This document shows positions 55,077-63,821 of a stretch of DNA of 64,000 nucleotides, piece after piece; positions within the stretch are counted from its first letter, which is position 1; each line of letters starts with the position of its first letter. This DNA comes from Diplolepis rosae (lineage: Eukaryota > Arthropoda > Insecta > Hymenoptera > Diplolepididae): positions 2,294,001-2,358,000 of the forward strand of contig JAPYXD010000696.1 in the NCBI GenBank assembly GCA_030998225.1, written 5' to 3'. The position numbers were made by a program, and so were the translations under genes. The notes under the pieces are model-generated. The model was not told the origin of the DNA, searched no databases, and saw only the letters and a program-made list of their open reading frames with translations.

Positions 55077-56405
55077 TGTTACGTCAGAAACGTAACATTT
55101 CTCTTCTTAAAAGATCCCTCGTTTTATGTTAGGGTCGAAAAGGATCGTCGCTAAGGGATGAGGAGAAGTCAGTGATTGAGAATGATTATTGATATAAAGT
55201 ATGTTTATTGACCATCAAATTGAGAAAGGAATAAGCATCATGGAATTGGAAATCGAATTGAAATTTAGATGTACCTTTGTAATTACCCAGAGTGAAATTT
55301 GTCTGATGAATTATTGAGTCCAGTGGAGCGAAGGTGGTCAGTTGAGTCCTCGTTGAGATCGTTGAGATAATACTTGTTTGATGGGAAATTCGTTGTTGAG
55401 ACGGTTGGTCTAGTCGATTCTTGATCCAAGTTTAGAGAGAATTTTGGACGGTGATTTCCCTTCACTTTCTAATGTCGTTGAACTCAGCGTCGAGTAGGAA
55501 TTCGTCTGAGTAGCGGTAAAATCTGATGAGGCTGGACTGAACTCGCGTTGGTTACATTGTGAAAATCGGATGTCGACTGACTGACTGAACTCACGTTGGT
55601 TACATTGTAGAAATTGATGTTGACTGAACTGACTGAACTCACGTTGGTTACATTGTAGAAATCTGATGTTGACTGAACTGACTGAACTCGCGTTGGTTAC
55701 ATTATAGAAATCTGATGTTGACTGAACTGATCTCTATTAGAACTTTCGCTTTTTATAGAACTTTTGCAAGGTTGCCCATGGTGGGAGCAAAACAAGGTGT
55801 TCCGCCTTTTCCATATTTGGTATTAAGATCGGATGAGTTGCCTTCTCTGATGACTCGTGCTCCAATGAAATTCATTGCCTAAGACTAATGTCGCAATCTA
55901 TTTTATCTGTTATTCGATTCTAACGAAAAGGTCAACTACTGTGGAAGTAAAAACAAGGTGTATCATCTTTTCCATATTTGGTATTTTAAGATCGGATGAG
56001 TTGCCTTCTCTGATCACTTATGCTTCGATGAAATTTATTACCTGGCATTAGTGTCATAGTCAAATATATCAAGTCTATTTTATCTGTTATTCGATTCTAA
56101 CGAAAAGGTCAACTACTGTGGAAGTAAAAACAAGGTGTACGATCTTTTCCATATTTTGGTGTTTAAAGTCGAATGAGTTGCCTTTACCGATGAGTCACGT
56201 TCCGATGAAATTTATTACTTGGCGTTAATGTCACGGCCAAATATATCTATTTAGATTTGCCTTTCGATTTTAACGATCTTCCTATTTCTTGTTAGATCTT
56301 GCTGTTGAGTCAATATGATCAAGGACGTGGTAATGTTGCCTTGATCTCTTCATTGGTTCCTTAATTTGTTTATTACTCTAGGTGGTAGAGTCGCGGGACG
56401 TGACA
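55077..56405 (-). repeat. Solo LTR inserted in the retroviral pol
   Basis: Exact 4-bp duplications caaa (55073-55076, 56406-56409) bracket 1329 bp that begin TGTTACGTC and end GACGTGACA. The minus strand therefore begins TGTCACGTCCCGCGAC, the same 16 bases that open the LTR at 50377, indicating a related family. It holds tandem repeats: about four ~56-bp units on ctgaactcacgttggttaca (55540-55730) and three ~170-bp units on aaaacaaggtgt (55790-56280). No internal coding. Confidence 0.8.
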
Positions 56406-56409
56406 CAAA

Positions 56410-57213
56410 CTTAAGCAAAAAACAAAAAGAAGAAGAATGCTATGAAGCCAAAAAATATTAATGAATTTGAAAGTGAAGAAAGTGAGAATTATTTTTCAAC
56501 CTCAGAAGATGAAATCAACGACATTGAAACCTCACACGAACGAAATGATGGAGAAAATTATGAAGAAAATTGGGAAGAGAATTTTGAAGATGATCTTGAA
56601 GACGATTTTGAAAACAATTTCGAATAGAATTTTAAAGAAAATTTTAAAGACAATCTTGAGGAAAATTTTGAAGAGAAGTTTGAAGAAAACCAAGAAAAAA
56701 AATTGGAAGAAGAATTTGAAGAGCCTTATTTTGAAGAAAAATTGAGATTAAACCGAAGATCTCAAATAAATTCTGAAAAAATCGATAAAGATCATGATAA
56801 TTTTAATCGTCCACCCCCAGAACCTCCTCCTATAAACTCTCAAACAGAAAAAATTATAACAAGGAAAAATTTAGTTGAATGTCGCGATCAATTAACTATG
56901 CGAAAAGATAATTATGCATATTTTGTTACAACAAATGGAACTCCTCGCGAAAACGGATCAAAAACTCTAGAAAAACGTGAAACATTACCAAAATTTAAAA
57001 ATTAACAAACGGGAATAGCAAAAGAGATTAAAAAAAGGAAACTACTACTATTTTTCACTTCCAATTGAAAAAGAAACTAAGGACAATTTATCAGAAACAG
57101 TAAATAATATAAAATTATCAATTCACTCATTACATGAATTATCCTACAAATTTAAATTACGATGAATTAGTATTTCAAAAACTTCTAGAATCAATCATAT
57201 ACCTTCGGAAAAA
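56410..57213 (+). pseudogene. pol acidic repeat and tether before integrase
   Basis: From 56442 the product is strongly acidic with repeated EENFED/EENWEE units; one stop lies at 56625-56627, after which the same frame continues with NFKENFKDN. PPPEPPPIN near 56811 precedes a Lys/Arg-richer part. The 56990-57180 tract, in two frames, resembles the short tether domain known between RNase H and integrase in errantivirus pol. The acidic repeat itself appears unusual. Confidence 0.55.
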
Positions 57214-58290
57214 ATGAAATCAATTCTCGATTCAATTTTTTCAAATTCAACTACAAAAATTATAGTTTGGAATGGAATAACGCAATATCCAACAAAGGAA
57301 CAACGAACTCATTTAATTGAAGAAGCTCATTCTACAGCATTAGGTGGCCATAAACGCGTTACAAAAACTGATAGCCGAATTCGCCAAAAATTTTTTTGGG
57401 AAAATATTAAAGTAGACATTCAAAAATATGTTCAAGGCTGTTTACAATGTCAACTGACAAAATTAAACAGAGTCAAAACAAAAAATCCTATGGTAATCAC
57501 TGACACACCCACTACTGCTTTTGAAAAAATATCAATGGACATTGTTGGTCCACTACCTGAAACAAAATCTGGTAACCTATATATTCTAACAATACAAGAC
57601 AATTTTACAAAATATTCTTTAGCTATACCTCGTCCTAATCACCAAGCTAGTACGATAGCAGATGCTTTCGTGAAAAAATTTATTTGCATATTTAGATCAC
57701 CGAACGGAGTACTTACTGACCAAGGCAGAAATTTTTTAAGTAATTTATTAAAAAAATTGGCAAAACGTTTTGGAATTAAACAATTTCGTACCACAGCTTT
57801 TCACCCTCAATCAAACGGGTCATTAGAACGTTCACATCATGTTTTAGGAGAATGTCTCAAACAATTTGTTGCAAAAAATTCAGAATGGGATGATTGGCTT
57901 GAACTAGCAATGTTTCTCGTATAATACTAGTGTACATGAAGATACAAAATGCACACCCTATGAATTGGTTTTTGGTAAACTAGCTCGTGAACCTTCCAGT
58001 CAACCTTTATCACAACAATAAAAATTACAAACGTATGATGAATCTTATTTCAGCAAAAGAAAAATCGAAAATATATTATGATAAAAAAATAAATCCTTTA
58101 GAAGGAAAAATGTGAGATAACGTATTTTTATTAAAAGGAGGTAAAATTAAAAAACTTGACAGCCATTATACAGGGCCTTATGAAATATTGGAAGTTTAAG
58201 GAAAAGGGAATGTAAAAATAAGCTATAAAGGCAAACCTACTGTAGCTCACATTAATAAAAAGTTAATAATAATAAAAGTAAATAAATAAA
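57214..58290 (+). pseudogene. Integrase (DD35E), near-intact core
   Basis: A 236-residue frame includes H39, H46, C76 and C79 (HHCC zinc site), then D109 (SMDIVGPL), D169 (LTDQGRNF) and E205 (NGSLERSH), with 35 residues between the last two as in retroviral integrases. A stop at 57922 ends the clean part; the C-terminal domain to about 58290 is in broken frames, with TGPYEI-like sequence near 58170-58190. Core catalytic residues are all kept. Confidence 0.85.
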
Positions 58291-58294
58291 AATA

Positions 58295-58384
58295 AAAATA
58301 AAATTTCTATATCTTTATTTAAATTGTATATGTATATATATATATACATATACAATTTAAATAAAGATATAGAAATTTTATTTT
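58295..58384. repeat. Perfect 90-bp palindrome after integrase
   Basis: Arms 58295-58339 and 58340-58384 are exact reverse complements; the outer part reads aaaataaaatttctatatct and the centre is (ta)n. RNA transcribed from it would fold into a 45-bp stem with almost no loop. It lies between pol and the accessory genes. Confidence 0.95.
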
Positions 58385-58490
58385 GTCGATAAATAGTAAA
58401 AATATAAAAAATATAATTTGTTTTCTGAAAATATATATTTTATATATAAAATTTAAAAAACATATATAAAACAAAATAAAAATGCAATTT

Positions 58491-58512
58491 CAGACATAAC
58501 ACATTATTCCAG
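58491..58512 (+). promoter_or_regulatory. Candidate 3' splice acceptors before the CARD ORF
   Basis: aatttcag ends at 58493 and attattccag at 58512; the CARD start codon is at 58518, 5 nt after the second. Confidence 0.5.
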
Positions 58513-58517
58513 ATATA

Positions 58518-58799
58518 ATGGAACAAATTCATCGCAAACGCAGAGATGATCTCATTGAAATAGTTCCCTGTTTTATCGACATGGTAGCTCTCTGGCCATA
58601 CTTAATTCAAAATGGAATTTTTAATCAAGGTGTCTGTAATATTCCCACATGGAGCAGAAACCTAAACAATCCAGATATAATAAAAGACATTTTTTCAATA
58701 ATCAAAACAAGAGGACCGGACGCATGCAAAAATTTAATTCTCAGTTTACGGCTATCAAATCACATTGTCATAGCCGACATGTTGGATATAATGAACTAG
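58518..58799 (+). CDS. CARD-only protein of the retrovirus
   Basis: 93 residues, complete from Met to stop without disruption. Six predicted helices match a caspase-recruitment domain: H1 KRRDDLIEIV, H2 MVALWPYLIQNGIFN, H4 DIIKDIFSIIK, H5 DACKNLILSLRLSN, H6 HIVIADMLDIM; the TRGPDA turn between H4 and H5 is characteristic of CARDs of initiator caspases and their adaptors. There is no other domain. CARDs self-associate to assemble apoptosomes and immune complexes; a CARD alone could act as a decoy for an insect caspase or Apaf-1-like partner. That role is inference; no contact residues were tested. An acceptor site lies just upstream. Confidence 0.65.
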   Translation: MEQIHRKRRDDLIEIVPCFIDMVALWPYLIQNGIFNQGVCNIPTWSRNLNNPDIIKDIFSIIKTRGPDACKNLILSLRLSNHIVIADMLDIMN

Positions 58800-58902
58800 G
58801 AACGCAAAATACAAAAAGTAAATCAATCACTCCAAAAATGTACATCTGTAACGATAAAACATTTTTCTATTCTTATATTACAAAGCAAGCTGCTAATTAG
58901 AA

Positions 58903-58918
58903 CCCCCTTTTTCCAGAG
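58903..58918 (+). promoter_or_regulatory. Candidate 3' splice acceptor before the envelope
   Basis: cccccttttccag ends at 58916, two nt before the envelope start codon at 58919. A long pyrimidine tract makes it a strong site. Confidence 0.65.
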
Positions 58919-60948
58919 ATGGGATTACCAGGCTTCCTTTTGGCACTGCTCACTTGCAACTTCAACTATATAACAACAGTCTACGCCATCATAGGATTCG
59001 ATTGCGGTTCAAATCAATCAAATATTACGACATATCTTTACTAGAGGTAGGAGAATATGACCTACCTCGATCTCAAGTACATCTTGAAAGAACTTATATA
59101 CAACTTTTACAATTAACTGGATTTTCAAGAACAAAAGTAATACAATGCAAAATCGAAATTCGACGCGCCATCTCTCATTGTGGTATGCATTCTCACAGTT
59201 CCATTGTAGCAAATGGCCACAGTGAATATATACATGATGTTACACGAGATCACTGCAATCAAATGCACACAATAGGAACATTTTTAGTAACCCCTTCTCT
59301 TCAGATGTCAAAGTTAAAAGTAAATGAAACTTCATTTCATAGCGTTACTTTAGCAGATTCTGTAACACCTAATGGAGACTGTACTGGTACACAATTTTCT
59401 GACCCATACGGAACATGGAATAATGTCGTAGTCCAAGCAATATTCAAAATAACTTTACAAGAACATTACGCAACTATTCATTTAAATTCAAATAAAATTC
59501 AATTAGGATCTGGAATAATATGCACACTTTTAGACACATTCTGTACAGACGTCGAATATGGACAAACATTCTGGGATACATTACCTAATGACGTATGTAA
59601 TTTTAACAAAAATGAAATTATTTATGAAGAACCAGCAAATAAAACATATGAAAACACAACAGACAATTCTGAAACCTTTTATTCTTTAACGACTGAAGAT
59701 ATAACCTTCGTACTGGCTGAAAAAACAAGAAAACCAGTTTGCAGTTACGTTTTAATACAAACTGAACATCCAAAATTATTAATTTTTGAAACCAGAACTG
59801 GAAATTCATTTTTAGTAAATAAACATTTAGAAGTTCAAAATATGGACATTTTCACATACGTTAACTCTAAATTTATATATGTAGAACGACACATACGCAC
59901 TGAAGTAAATAGACTTTATCACGATGTTCTTACTCAACGATGCATACTTGAACAGCAAGTTTTTAGAAATACATTAACCTTAGCAACCCAATCACCAGAC
60001 GAATTTGCATATCATTTAATGAAAGGCCCAGGATATATGTCAGTAATTGCAGGAGAAGTAGTACATATCGTAAAATGTATACCGGTTGAAGTAAAATATC
60101 GCAAAACTGAAGAATGTTATCAGCAACTACCAATATTTAGAGGGAATCAGTACTTTTTCCTTTCTCCACGAACTCATATATTAACAAAATCCGGTATCCA
60201 GACAAATTGCAATTATTTCCTTCCACCAATGTACCTTTTTGGAGAAAACTGGTACAAATTATTTCCAAATCCTGTCGAATCCATAGCACCAACTATAGTT
60301 AAACCTCTCACAAAAGCAACTTGGAAATACACAAATCCTTCATCCTTAGCAACAAGTGGCATTTATTCTCAATCTGATCTTGATAAACTGCGAAATCATA
60401 TTATGTTTCCATCAGAAAAGCCAATGATTCTAAATTCTTTAGCTAGAGAAATAACAGGACACCCAACTATTAATCAAGGAATATCATTAACGAACTTATT
60501 CAATGAAGATGTAATTGAGAAAATTGCTGAATCCGCATGGGGTAGATTTTGGACAATTTTTACAAGTATTGGAACTACTAGTGCAGGCCTAATTGAATTA
60601 ATAATAATAATTAGAGGGATTAAATTGATAGCGGATACCATTATTCATGGTTATGCACTACACACATTATTTTGATGGTCTCTCCATCTACTAGGCGCCT
60701 TCTGGGATTCGGTCACTAAACTCTTATTACACTTAGGTACCCATCGACCTTCTGGACCTACTGCTAAGAGCCATCAAGAACTGCTAACAGCTTCAGCACC
60801 ACAAAGCTCGAAAGAGGCACCTAGAAGTCCATCGTATTACGCAAATACTACTTCAGGTAAAGATCACAATAATACAAACACAACTCTTTATCCTCACTCT
60901 GAACTAAAAGAAGAACTTAGTAGAACCCACTACTCTATCCAAATCTAA
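58919..60948 (+). pseudogene. Chuvirus-type envelope glycoprotein, one frameshift and one late stop
   Basis: The Met at 58919 starts a hydrophobic leader (GFLLALLTCNF) and a FDCG-NITT segment; a 1-nt shift near 59028 moves to the main 573-codon frame (58954-60675). CGMHSHSSIV (residues 76-85 of that frame), a Cys-rich ectodomain and GTFL/SDPYGTWNNVVV are the conserved pattern of glycoproteins of Jingchuvirales, negative-strand viruses whose glycoprotein genes are known to have been captured by insect LTR elements. A hydrophobic region (about 537-560) is the likely membrane anchor. A stop at 60673-60675 is followed by 90 further in-frame codons, a likely former cytoplasmic tail. Family call is from motifs only. 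Confidence 0.65.
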
Positions 60949-60957
60949 CATCTTCAG
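60944..60957 (+). promoter_or_regulatory. Candidate 3' splice acceptor before the dsRNA-binding ORF
   Basis: tctaacatcttcag ends at 60957; the start codon begins 2 nt later at 60959. tctaac is branch-point-like but unusually close. Confidence 0.55.
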
Positions 60958-60958
60958 A

Positions 60959-61615
60959 ATGTCACATGTTCCTTTTACAACCATACTAAACAAAATTATT
61001 CAACAAAGAGGAGATCCACCCCTCATTTATGAGATACTCATTGAACAAACCAATAATACTGAATGTCTATTGCACGTTAATTTACAATATAAAAATTATA
61101 TAATAATGAATATTGGCAAAGATAAAGAAAATGTAAAGCAAAAGCTAGCACAAAATTTATGTAATGCCTTAATTAATGAATTAAAGGAAATAAATCAAAA
61201 CATCCAACCAAATTCTATTAGTAAAAATTGCAAAAAATTAAACGAAATTTGCACTCAAAATAAATTTGAGTATCCAAAATATACAGTATTACCAATAAAA
61301 ACCTCATCAAAAGACTTAACATACATAGCAATTTGTTTCATTAACAACACAAAACAAATAGGAATAGGAAACACGATAAAAACAGCTAAGGATTTTGCTG
61401 CCATAAAAGTTATTAATTCTCTTTCGCAAAAAGACGAGAAATGTGAAATAAGTTTGATAAACTCACTAGAATATTTGCATGTAACAATTCAAGAATCAGC
61501 TATAAGCGATCCAAAACCTTCAATGAGTAGCCAAAAAACAAAACACCATTGCAATTTCATCATGGATGGCTATACTCAACAATTTTCCCCCGACAAATTT
61601 TCTTATCATGTCTAA
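60959..61615 (+). CDS. Protein with two double-stranded-RNA-binding domains
   Basis: 218 residues in an intact frame. Residues 5-75 fit a dsRBD: helix (FTTILNKIIQQRG), PPLIYEI strand, a two-strand region, and helix 2 (KENVKQKLAQNLCNALINEL). Residues 92-156 fit a second, closer one: LNEICTQN, YPKYTVLP, IAICFIN, then GIGNTIKTAKDFAAIKVINSL, matching the G-x-G/K-x-AK-x-x-A-A signature of helix 2. The C-terminal ~60 residues are unassigned. Tandem dsRBDs occur in Dicer partners and in virus RNAi suppressors. A role in shielding dsRNA is inferred. The start lies 2 nt after an acceptor. Confidence 0.65.
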   Translation: MSHVPFTTILNKIIQQRGDPPLIYEILIEQTNNTECLLHVNLQYKNYIIMNIGKDKENVKQKLAQNLCNALINELKEINQNIQPNSISKNCKKLNEICTQNKFEYPKYTVLPIKTSSKDLTYIAICFINNTKQIGIGNTIKTAKDFAAIKVINSLSQKDEKCEISLINSLEYLHVTIQESAISDPKPSMSSQKTKHHCNFIMDGYTQQFSPDKFSYHV

Positions 61616-61857
61616 AAAACTCTAAGACTTTAATCAGACTCCAAGGAATAGGAATTTTGCAAACAAAGTCAGGTTTCAATCTAGATTCATCAACTCCATG
61701 TTATCATCTCCAAAACCATTTGAATATAATAGATAATTCAATTCCAGTCAGCAAATCAACCACATCACTTGCTATAATTTCACCATTTTTATATAATATT
61801 TCTATACAAGAACCTCACTTACTAAAAAAGGTACTACTTCTTCTTAAGCAAAAATAA
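61549..61857 (+). pseudogene. Possible remnant of an ancestral envelope ectodomain
   Basis: Overlaps the end of the dsRNA-binding ORF in the -1 frame. LIRLQGIGILQTKSGFNL and a later Cys-containing segment resemble the membrane-proximal part of errantivirus F-like envelopes, and the transmembrane ORF that follows fits as its anchor. The match is weak and one Cys expected near SGF is absent. Without a start codon of its own in a good context, it may not be expressed. Confidence 0.35.
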
Positions 61858-61860
61858 GAC

Positions 61861-62142
61861 ATGTCATTATCAATCTTCGAAAACCATGTCTTTATCCTCA
61901 CAAAATATGAAAACATTCAAAAAATCATTCCATCCATTTTTATTTCTAGTGCACATAAATTAACATTAGCACTAATTATTATCACTTTACTTATGATTAC
62001 AATTTTAGGATTAATACTATTGAAAATTCAGAAAATATCTAAAAAAATAAATAAAACGCCAACACGTATAGAACTTATACAAAAAACTCCTTTAAGCTCA
62101 GTGACAAAATCTTTACTGACCGACTTGACGTTTAACTTTTGA
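61861..62142 (+). CDS. Small single-pass membrane protein
   Basis: 93 residues. A hydrophobic segment at about 34-55 (LALIIITLLMITILGLILL) is followed by a Lys-rich stretch (KIQKISKKINK), predicting an inside-facing C-terminus. The AUG lies 12 nt after a weak acceptor (ttcttcttaag at 61848). It may be an independent accessory protein or the anchor of the adjacent envelope remnant. Confidence 0.45.
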   Translation: MSLSIFENHVFILTKYENIQKIIPSIFISSAHKLTLALIIITLLMITILGLILLKIQKISKKINKTPTRIELIQKTPLSSVTKSLLTDLTFNF

Positions 62143-62199
62143 CCTTTCCTTTATTCCATCTTTCACCCTTTTCTTTAATAGACTTGAAGTCAATTCACA

Positions 62200-62210
62200 A
62201 AATTTTTCAG
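62200..62210 (+). promoter_or_regulatory. Candidate splice acceptor without adjacent AUG
   Basis: aatttttcag ends at 62210. The downstream frame stays open to 62407 (TAG at 62405-62407; for example FRPYLPVNHVNERC), about 65 codons with no early Met, and could be an exon spliced to an upstream start. Confidence 0.4.
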
Positions 62211-62465
62211 ATACAGGTACATTCCGTCCTTACCTTCCTGTAAACCACGTGAATGAACGTTGTAAATCCTATACCGTCAGAAGGACAGTTTTCGTACCCA
62301 CGCCTTCAATGTTTCTAACAAAAGAAATAACAAACTGTAATATAAAAGTTGTTTTTCTGACGGAAAGTAAAATACTTTTAGAAAAATTTTTTACCTTGCA
62401 TGATTAGAAAATGTATACAAAGTTATTATTCAACCTCCTTATCAGACCTTAATAAAATAAATCTA

Positions 62466-62481
62466 TTCTAACAATTTGTAG
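62466..62481 (+). promoter_or_regulatory. Candidate 3' splice acceptor before CxxC gene A
   Basis: ttctaacaatttgtag ends at 62481; the AUG follows 3 nt later at 62485. Confidence 0.5.
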
Positions 62482-62484
62482 AAA

Positions 62485-62754
62485 ATGATACCAACTCCAA
62501 GTGAACCTATTGTTAACCATCTTGGACCAGTAGACGGTGTCTGTCCGCAAGAATATCCGATAGCATACGCACACTTATTACAGAGTTATTGCTTCGAATT
62601 AGAACCCTCGACATTGTTTTTATATTATAATCACCAAAACACAAAAAGATATTGTCAATTCTGTTTCGAGAAATTAGATCAGGAAACTCAAAATAACTGT
62701 GAATTTTTTACTTCATGGCATTCCATTTGTAAATTGGAATGCATATATATATGA
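62485..62754 (+). CDS. CxxC zinc-binding protein A, first ORF
   Basis: 89 residues. Acidic/aromatic N-terminal half, then YCQFCFEKL (residues ~56-64), C71, HSIC and a final C86. The stop codon TGA shares ATGA with the Met at 62751 of the next ORF, which is in the -1 frame. The downstream partner continues the cysteine pattern, and gene B (63034-63464) has the same arrangement, so the two ORFs may be halves of one gene. No known family is recognised. Function is unknown; a zinc-ribbon-like fold is likely from the paired CxxC motifs. Confidence 0.5.
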   Translation: MIPTPSEPIVNHLGPVDGVCPQEYPIAYAHLLQSYCFELEPSTLFLYYNHQNTKRYCQFCFEKLDQETQNNCEFFTSWHSICKLECIYI

Positions 62755-62894
62755 ATTGTTACGGTTGTCAAGAACTATTAATTAATCTGCGACAAAGAGC
62801 AGCTAATTGTAACGAATGCATCGAAACATATTTAAATAACAAATTCAAAATTAGTCAAGGAAACGAAGTTCTAGTGCAGAATATCCCTGCATGA
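62751..62894 (+). CDS. CxxC zinc-binding protein A, second ORF
   Basis: 47 residues with CYGC and CNEC pairs 15 residues apart, then a polar tail. It has no acceptor of its own; expression would need reinitiation at the ATGA overlap (or at an in-frame AUG at 62739), or frameshifting in the preceding (AT)n. It aligns with the CSLC ... CVTC part of gene B. Confidence 0.5.
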   Translation: MNCYGCQELLINLRQRAANCNECIETYLNNKFKISQGNEVLVQNIPA

Positions 62895-63015
62895 TTTTAC
62901 ATATCAACCTTCCACGCATGTAATCATGCATGAAAAATTTTGTTAAATTCAATAAAATCCTTAATACTGAAAAATTGTAAATTTTGAAATTATTTCAAAT
63001 TCCTTAAATATTGTA

Positions 63016-63029
63016 AATTTCCCCAACAG
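63016..63029 (+). promoter_or_regulatory. Candidate 3' splice acceptor before CxxC gene B
   Basis: aatttccccaacag ends at 63029; the AUG is at 63034, 4 nt after. Confidence 0.5.
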
Positions 63030-63033
63030 AAAA

Positions 63034-63207
63034 ATGCTGCCCCAAGAAATCGAAACAATCGAAGCAGAAGAAGTTCGAGCAAGCGAGCAGGATGTTCAGC
63101 CGTATTTTGAACATCAATTATGGTCGGAATACTGCTGCACAACCCTGGTCGAGAATTTCTACATGAATGTTCTTGAAAAAAACTTGTTTGCGAGGATTGT
63201 TGGATGA
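63034..63207 (+). CDS. CxxC zinc-binding protein B, first ORF
   Basis: 57 residues: an acidic N-terminus (EIETIEAEEV) and EYCCTTLVENFY. It terminates at TGA 63205-63207, overlapping ATG 63204 of the next ORF as ATGA. Before the stop lies A-AAA-AAC (63177-63183), exactly in the phase needed for -1 frameshifting into the next frame. Confidence 0.45.
   Translation: MLPQEIETIEAEEVRASEQDVQPYFEHQLWSEYCCTTLVENFYMNVLEKNLFARIVG
63177..63183 (+). other. Candidate -1 ribosomal frameshift heptamer
   Basis: A-AAA-AAC fits X-XXY-YYZ in the frame of the ORF starting at 63034 (codons AAA 63178-63180 and AAC 63181-63183). The -1 frame is open from here through 63464. No strong downstream stem was recognised by eye. 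A single-base indel in the A7 run is the alternative. Confidence 0.45.
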
Positions 63208-63464
63208 CACAACTTAGCTTTTTTGAAACCGAAGTAACATTACCCGTCCGAATAGGTCACATTGTTACTAATGACTTATATTGTACCTTAAACCTATCTA
63301 GCCTCGACTGCTCCCTTTGCAATACACAAATTTTTTACATGCAGCAAAAAGCAGATTTATGCGTAACTTGTGCCGAACGTGTAATTCATTCATACCAACA
63401 AGAAGCATTGTATAAAGACGTCGATTCCGAAGCATCCACTATTATTTATGATAACAACGAATAA
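63204..63464 (+). CDS. CxxC zinc-binding protein B, second ORF
   Basis: 86 residues from the AUG; the frame is also open upstream to CEDC, coded before the Met. Within it are C28, CSLC and LCVTC pairs (residues 36-39, 52-55), the same order as gene A, and an acidic tail. Family not recognised. Confidence 0.5.
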   Translation: MTQLSFFETEVTLPVRIGHIVTNDLYCTLNLSSLDCSLCNTQIFYMQQKADLCVTCAERVIHSYQQEALYKDVDSEASTIIYDNNE

Positions 63465-63466
63465 AA

Positions 63467-63706
63467 ATGATAAATCAATCCATATTTTTTATTATTCTTT
63501 TTTCTAAATATAAACAATATCTATTTTCCTTTTTAACTTTTTATTCGTTGTTTAAAATCATATTGCAGATACATCAGTACTTCTTTCTTAACCGCCATAA
63601 TGTAACAACAAACTTTAATAAATTAAAATGTTCTATCGGCAAAAAAAAAAAAAAAAACAAACTTTTTTGGTACATCTTAAAACAGACCACTGTTTTCTCT
63701 GCATGA
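63467..63706 (+). CDS. Hydrophobic small ORF
   Basis: 79 residues starting 2 nt after the preceding stop. It is rich in Ile, Phe, Leu and Tyr (SIFFIILFSKYKQYLFSFL) and includes a poly-Lys run from an A18 tract. A second overlapping frame (63628-63825) includes CFLC. Either could be chance in AT-rich sequence. Confidence 0.25.
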   Translation: MINQSIFFIILFSKYKQYLFSFLTFYSLFKIILQIHQYFFLNRHNVTTNFNKLKCSIGKKKKKNKLFWYILKQTTVFSA

Positions 63707-63821
63707 AATATCTCTTTGAGTTAGGAAACGCGGAAAGTGAATATACCAAAAAACACAAAAGTATTAACATAAAACTAACTAACTTTAGAATTTTAATAAA
63801 TTTAATCATCAACTCAAAGAG

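Noticed and set aside
56461..56745. Lys/Ile-rich 94-codon frame
   Set aside because: It is a shifted reading of the acidic repeat region and has no independent support.
56461..57005. Acidic pol region as a separate host nucleolar-type protein
   Set aside because: It lies in line with pol between RNase H and integrase and has no separate start context or exon structure.
59018..59212. Minus-strand ORF over the envelope
   Set aside because: Shadow of the envelope coding frame.
61533..61539. A-AAA-AAC slippery site in the dsRBD ORF
   Set aside because: It is not in the phase required for the ORF starting at 60959.
62704..62710. T-TTT-TTA slippery site in CxxC gene A
   Set aside because: It is out of phase with the ORF starting at 62485, and the -1 frame hits a stop soon after.
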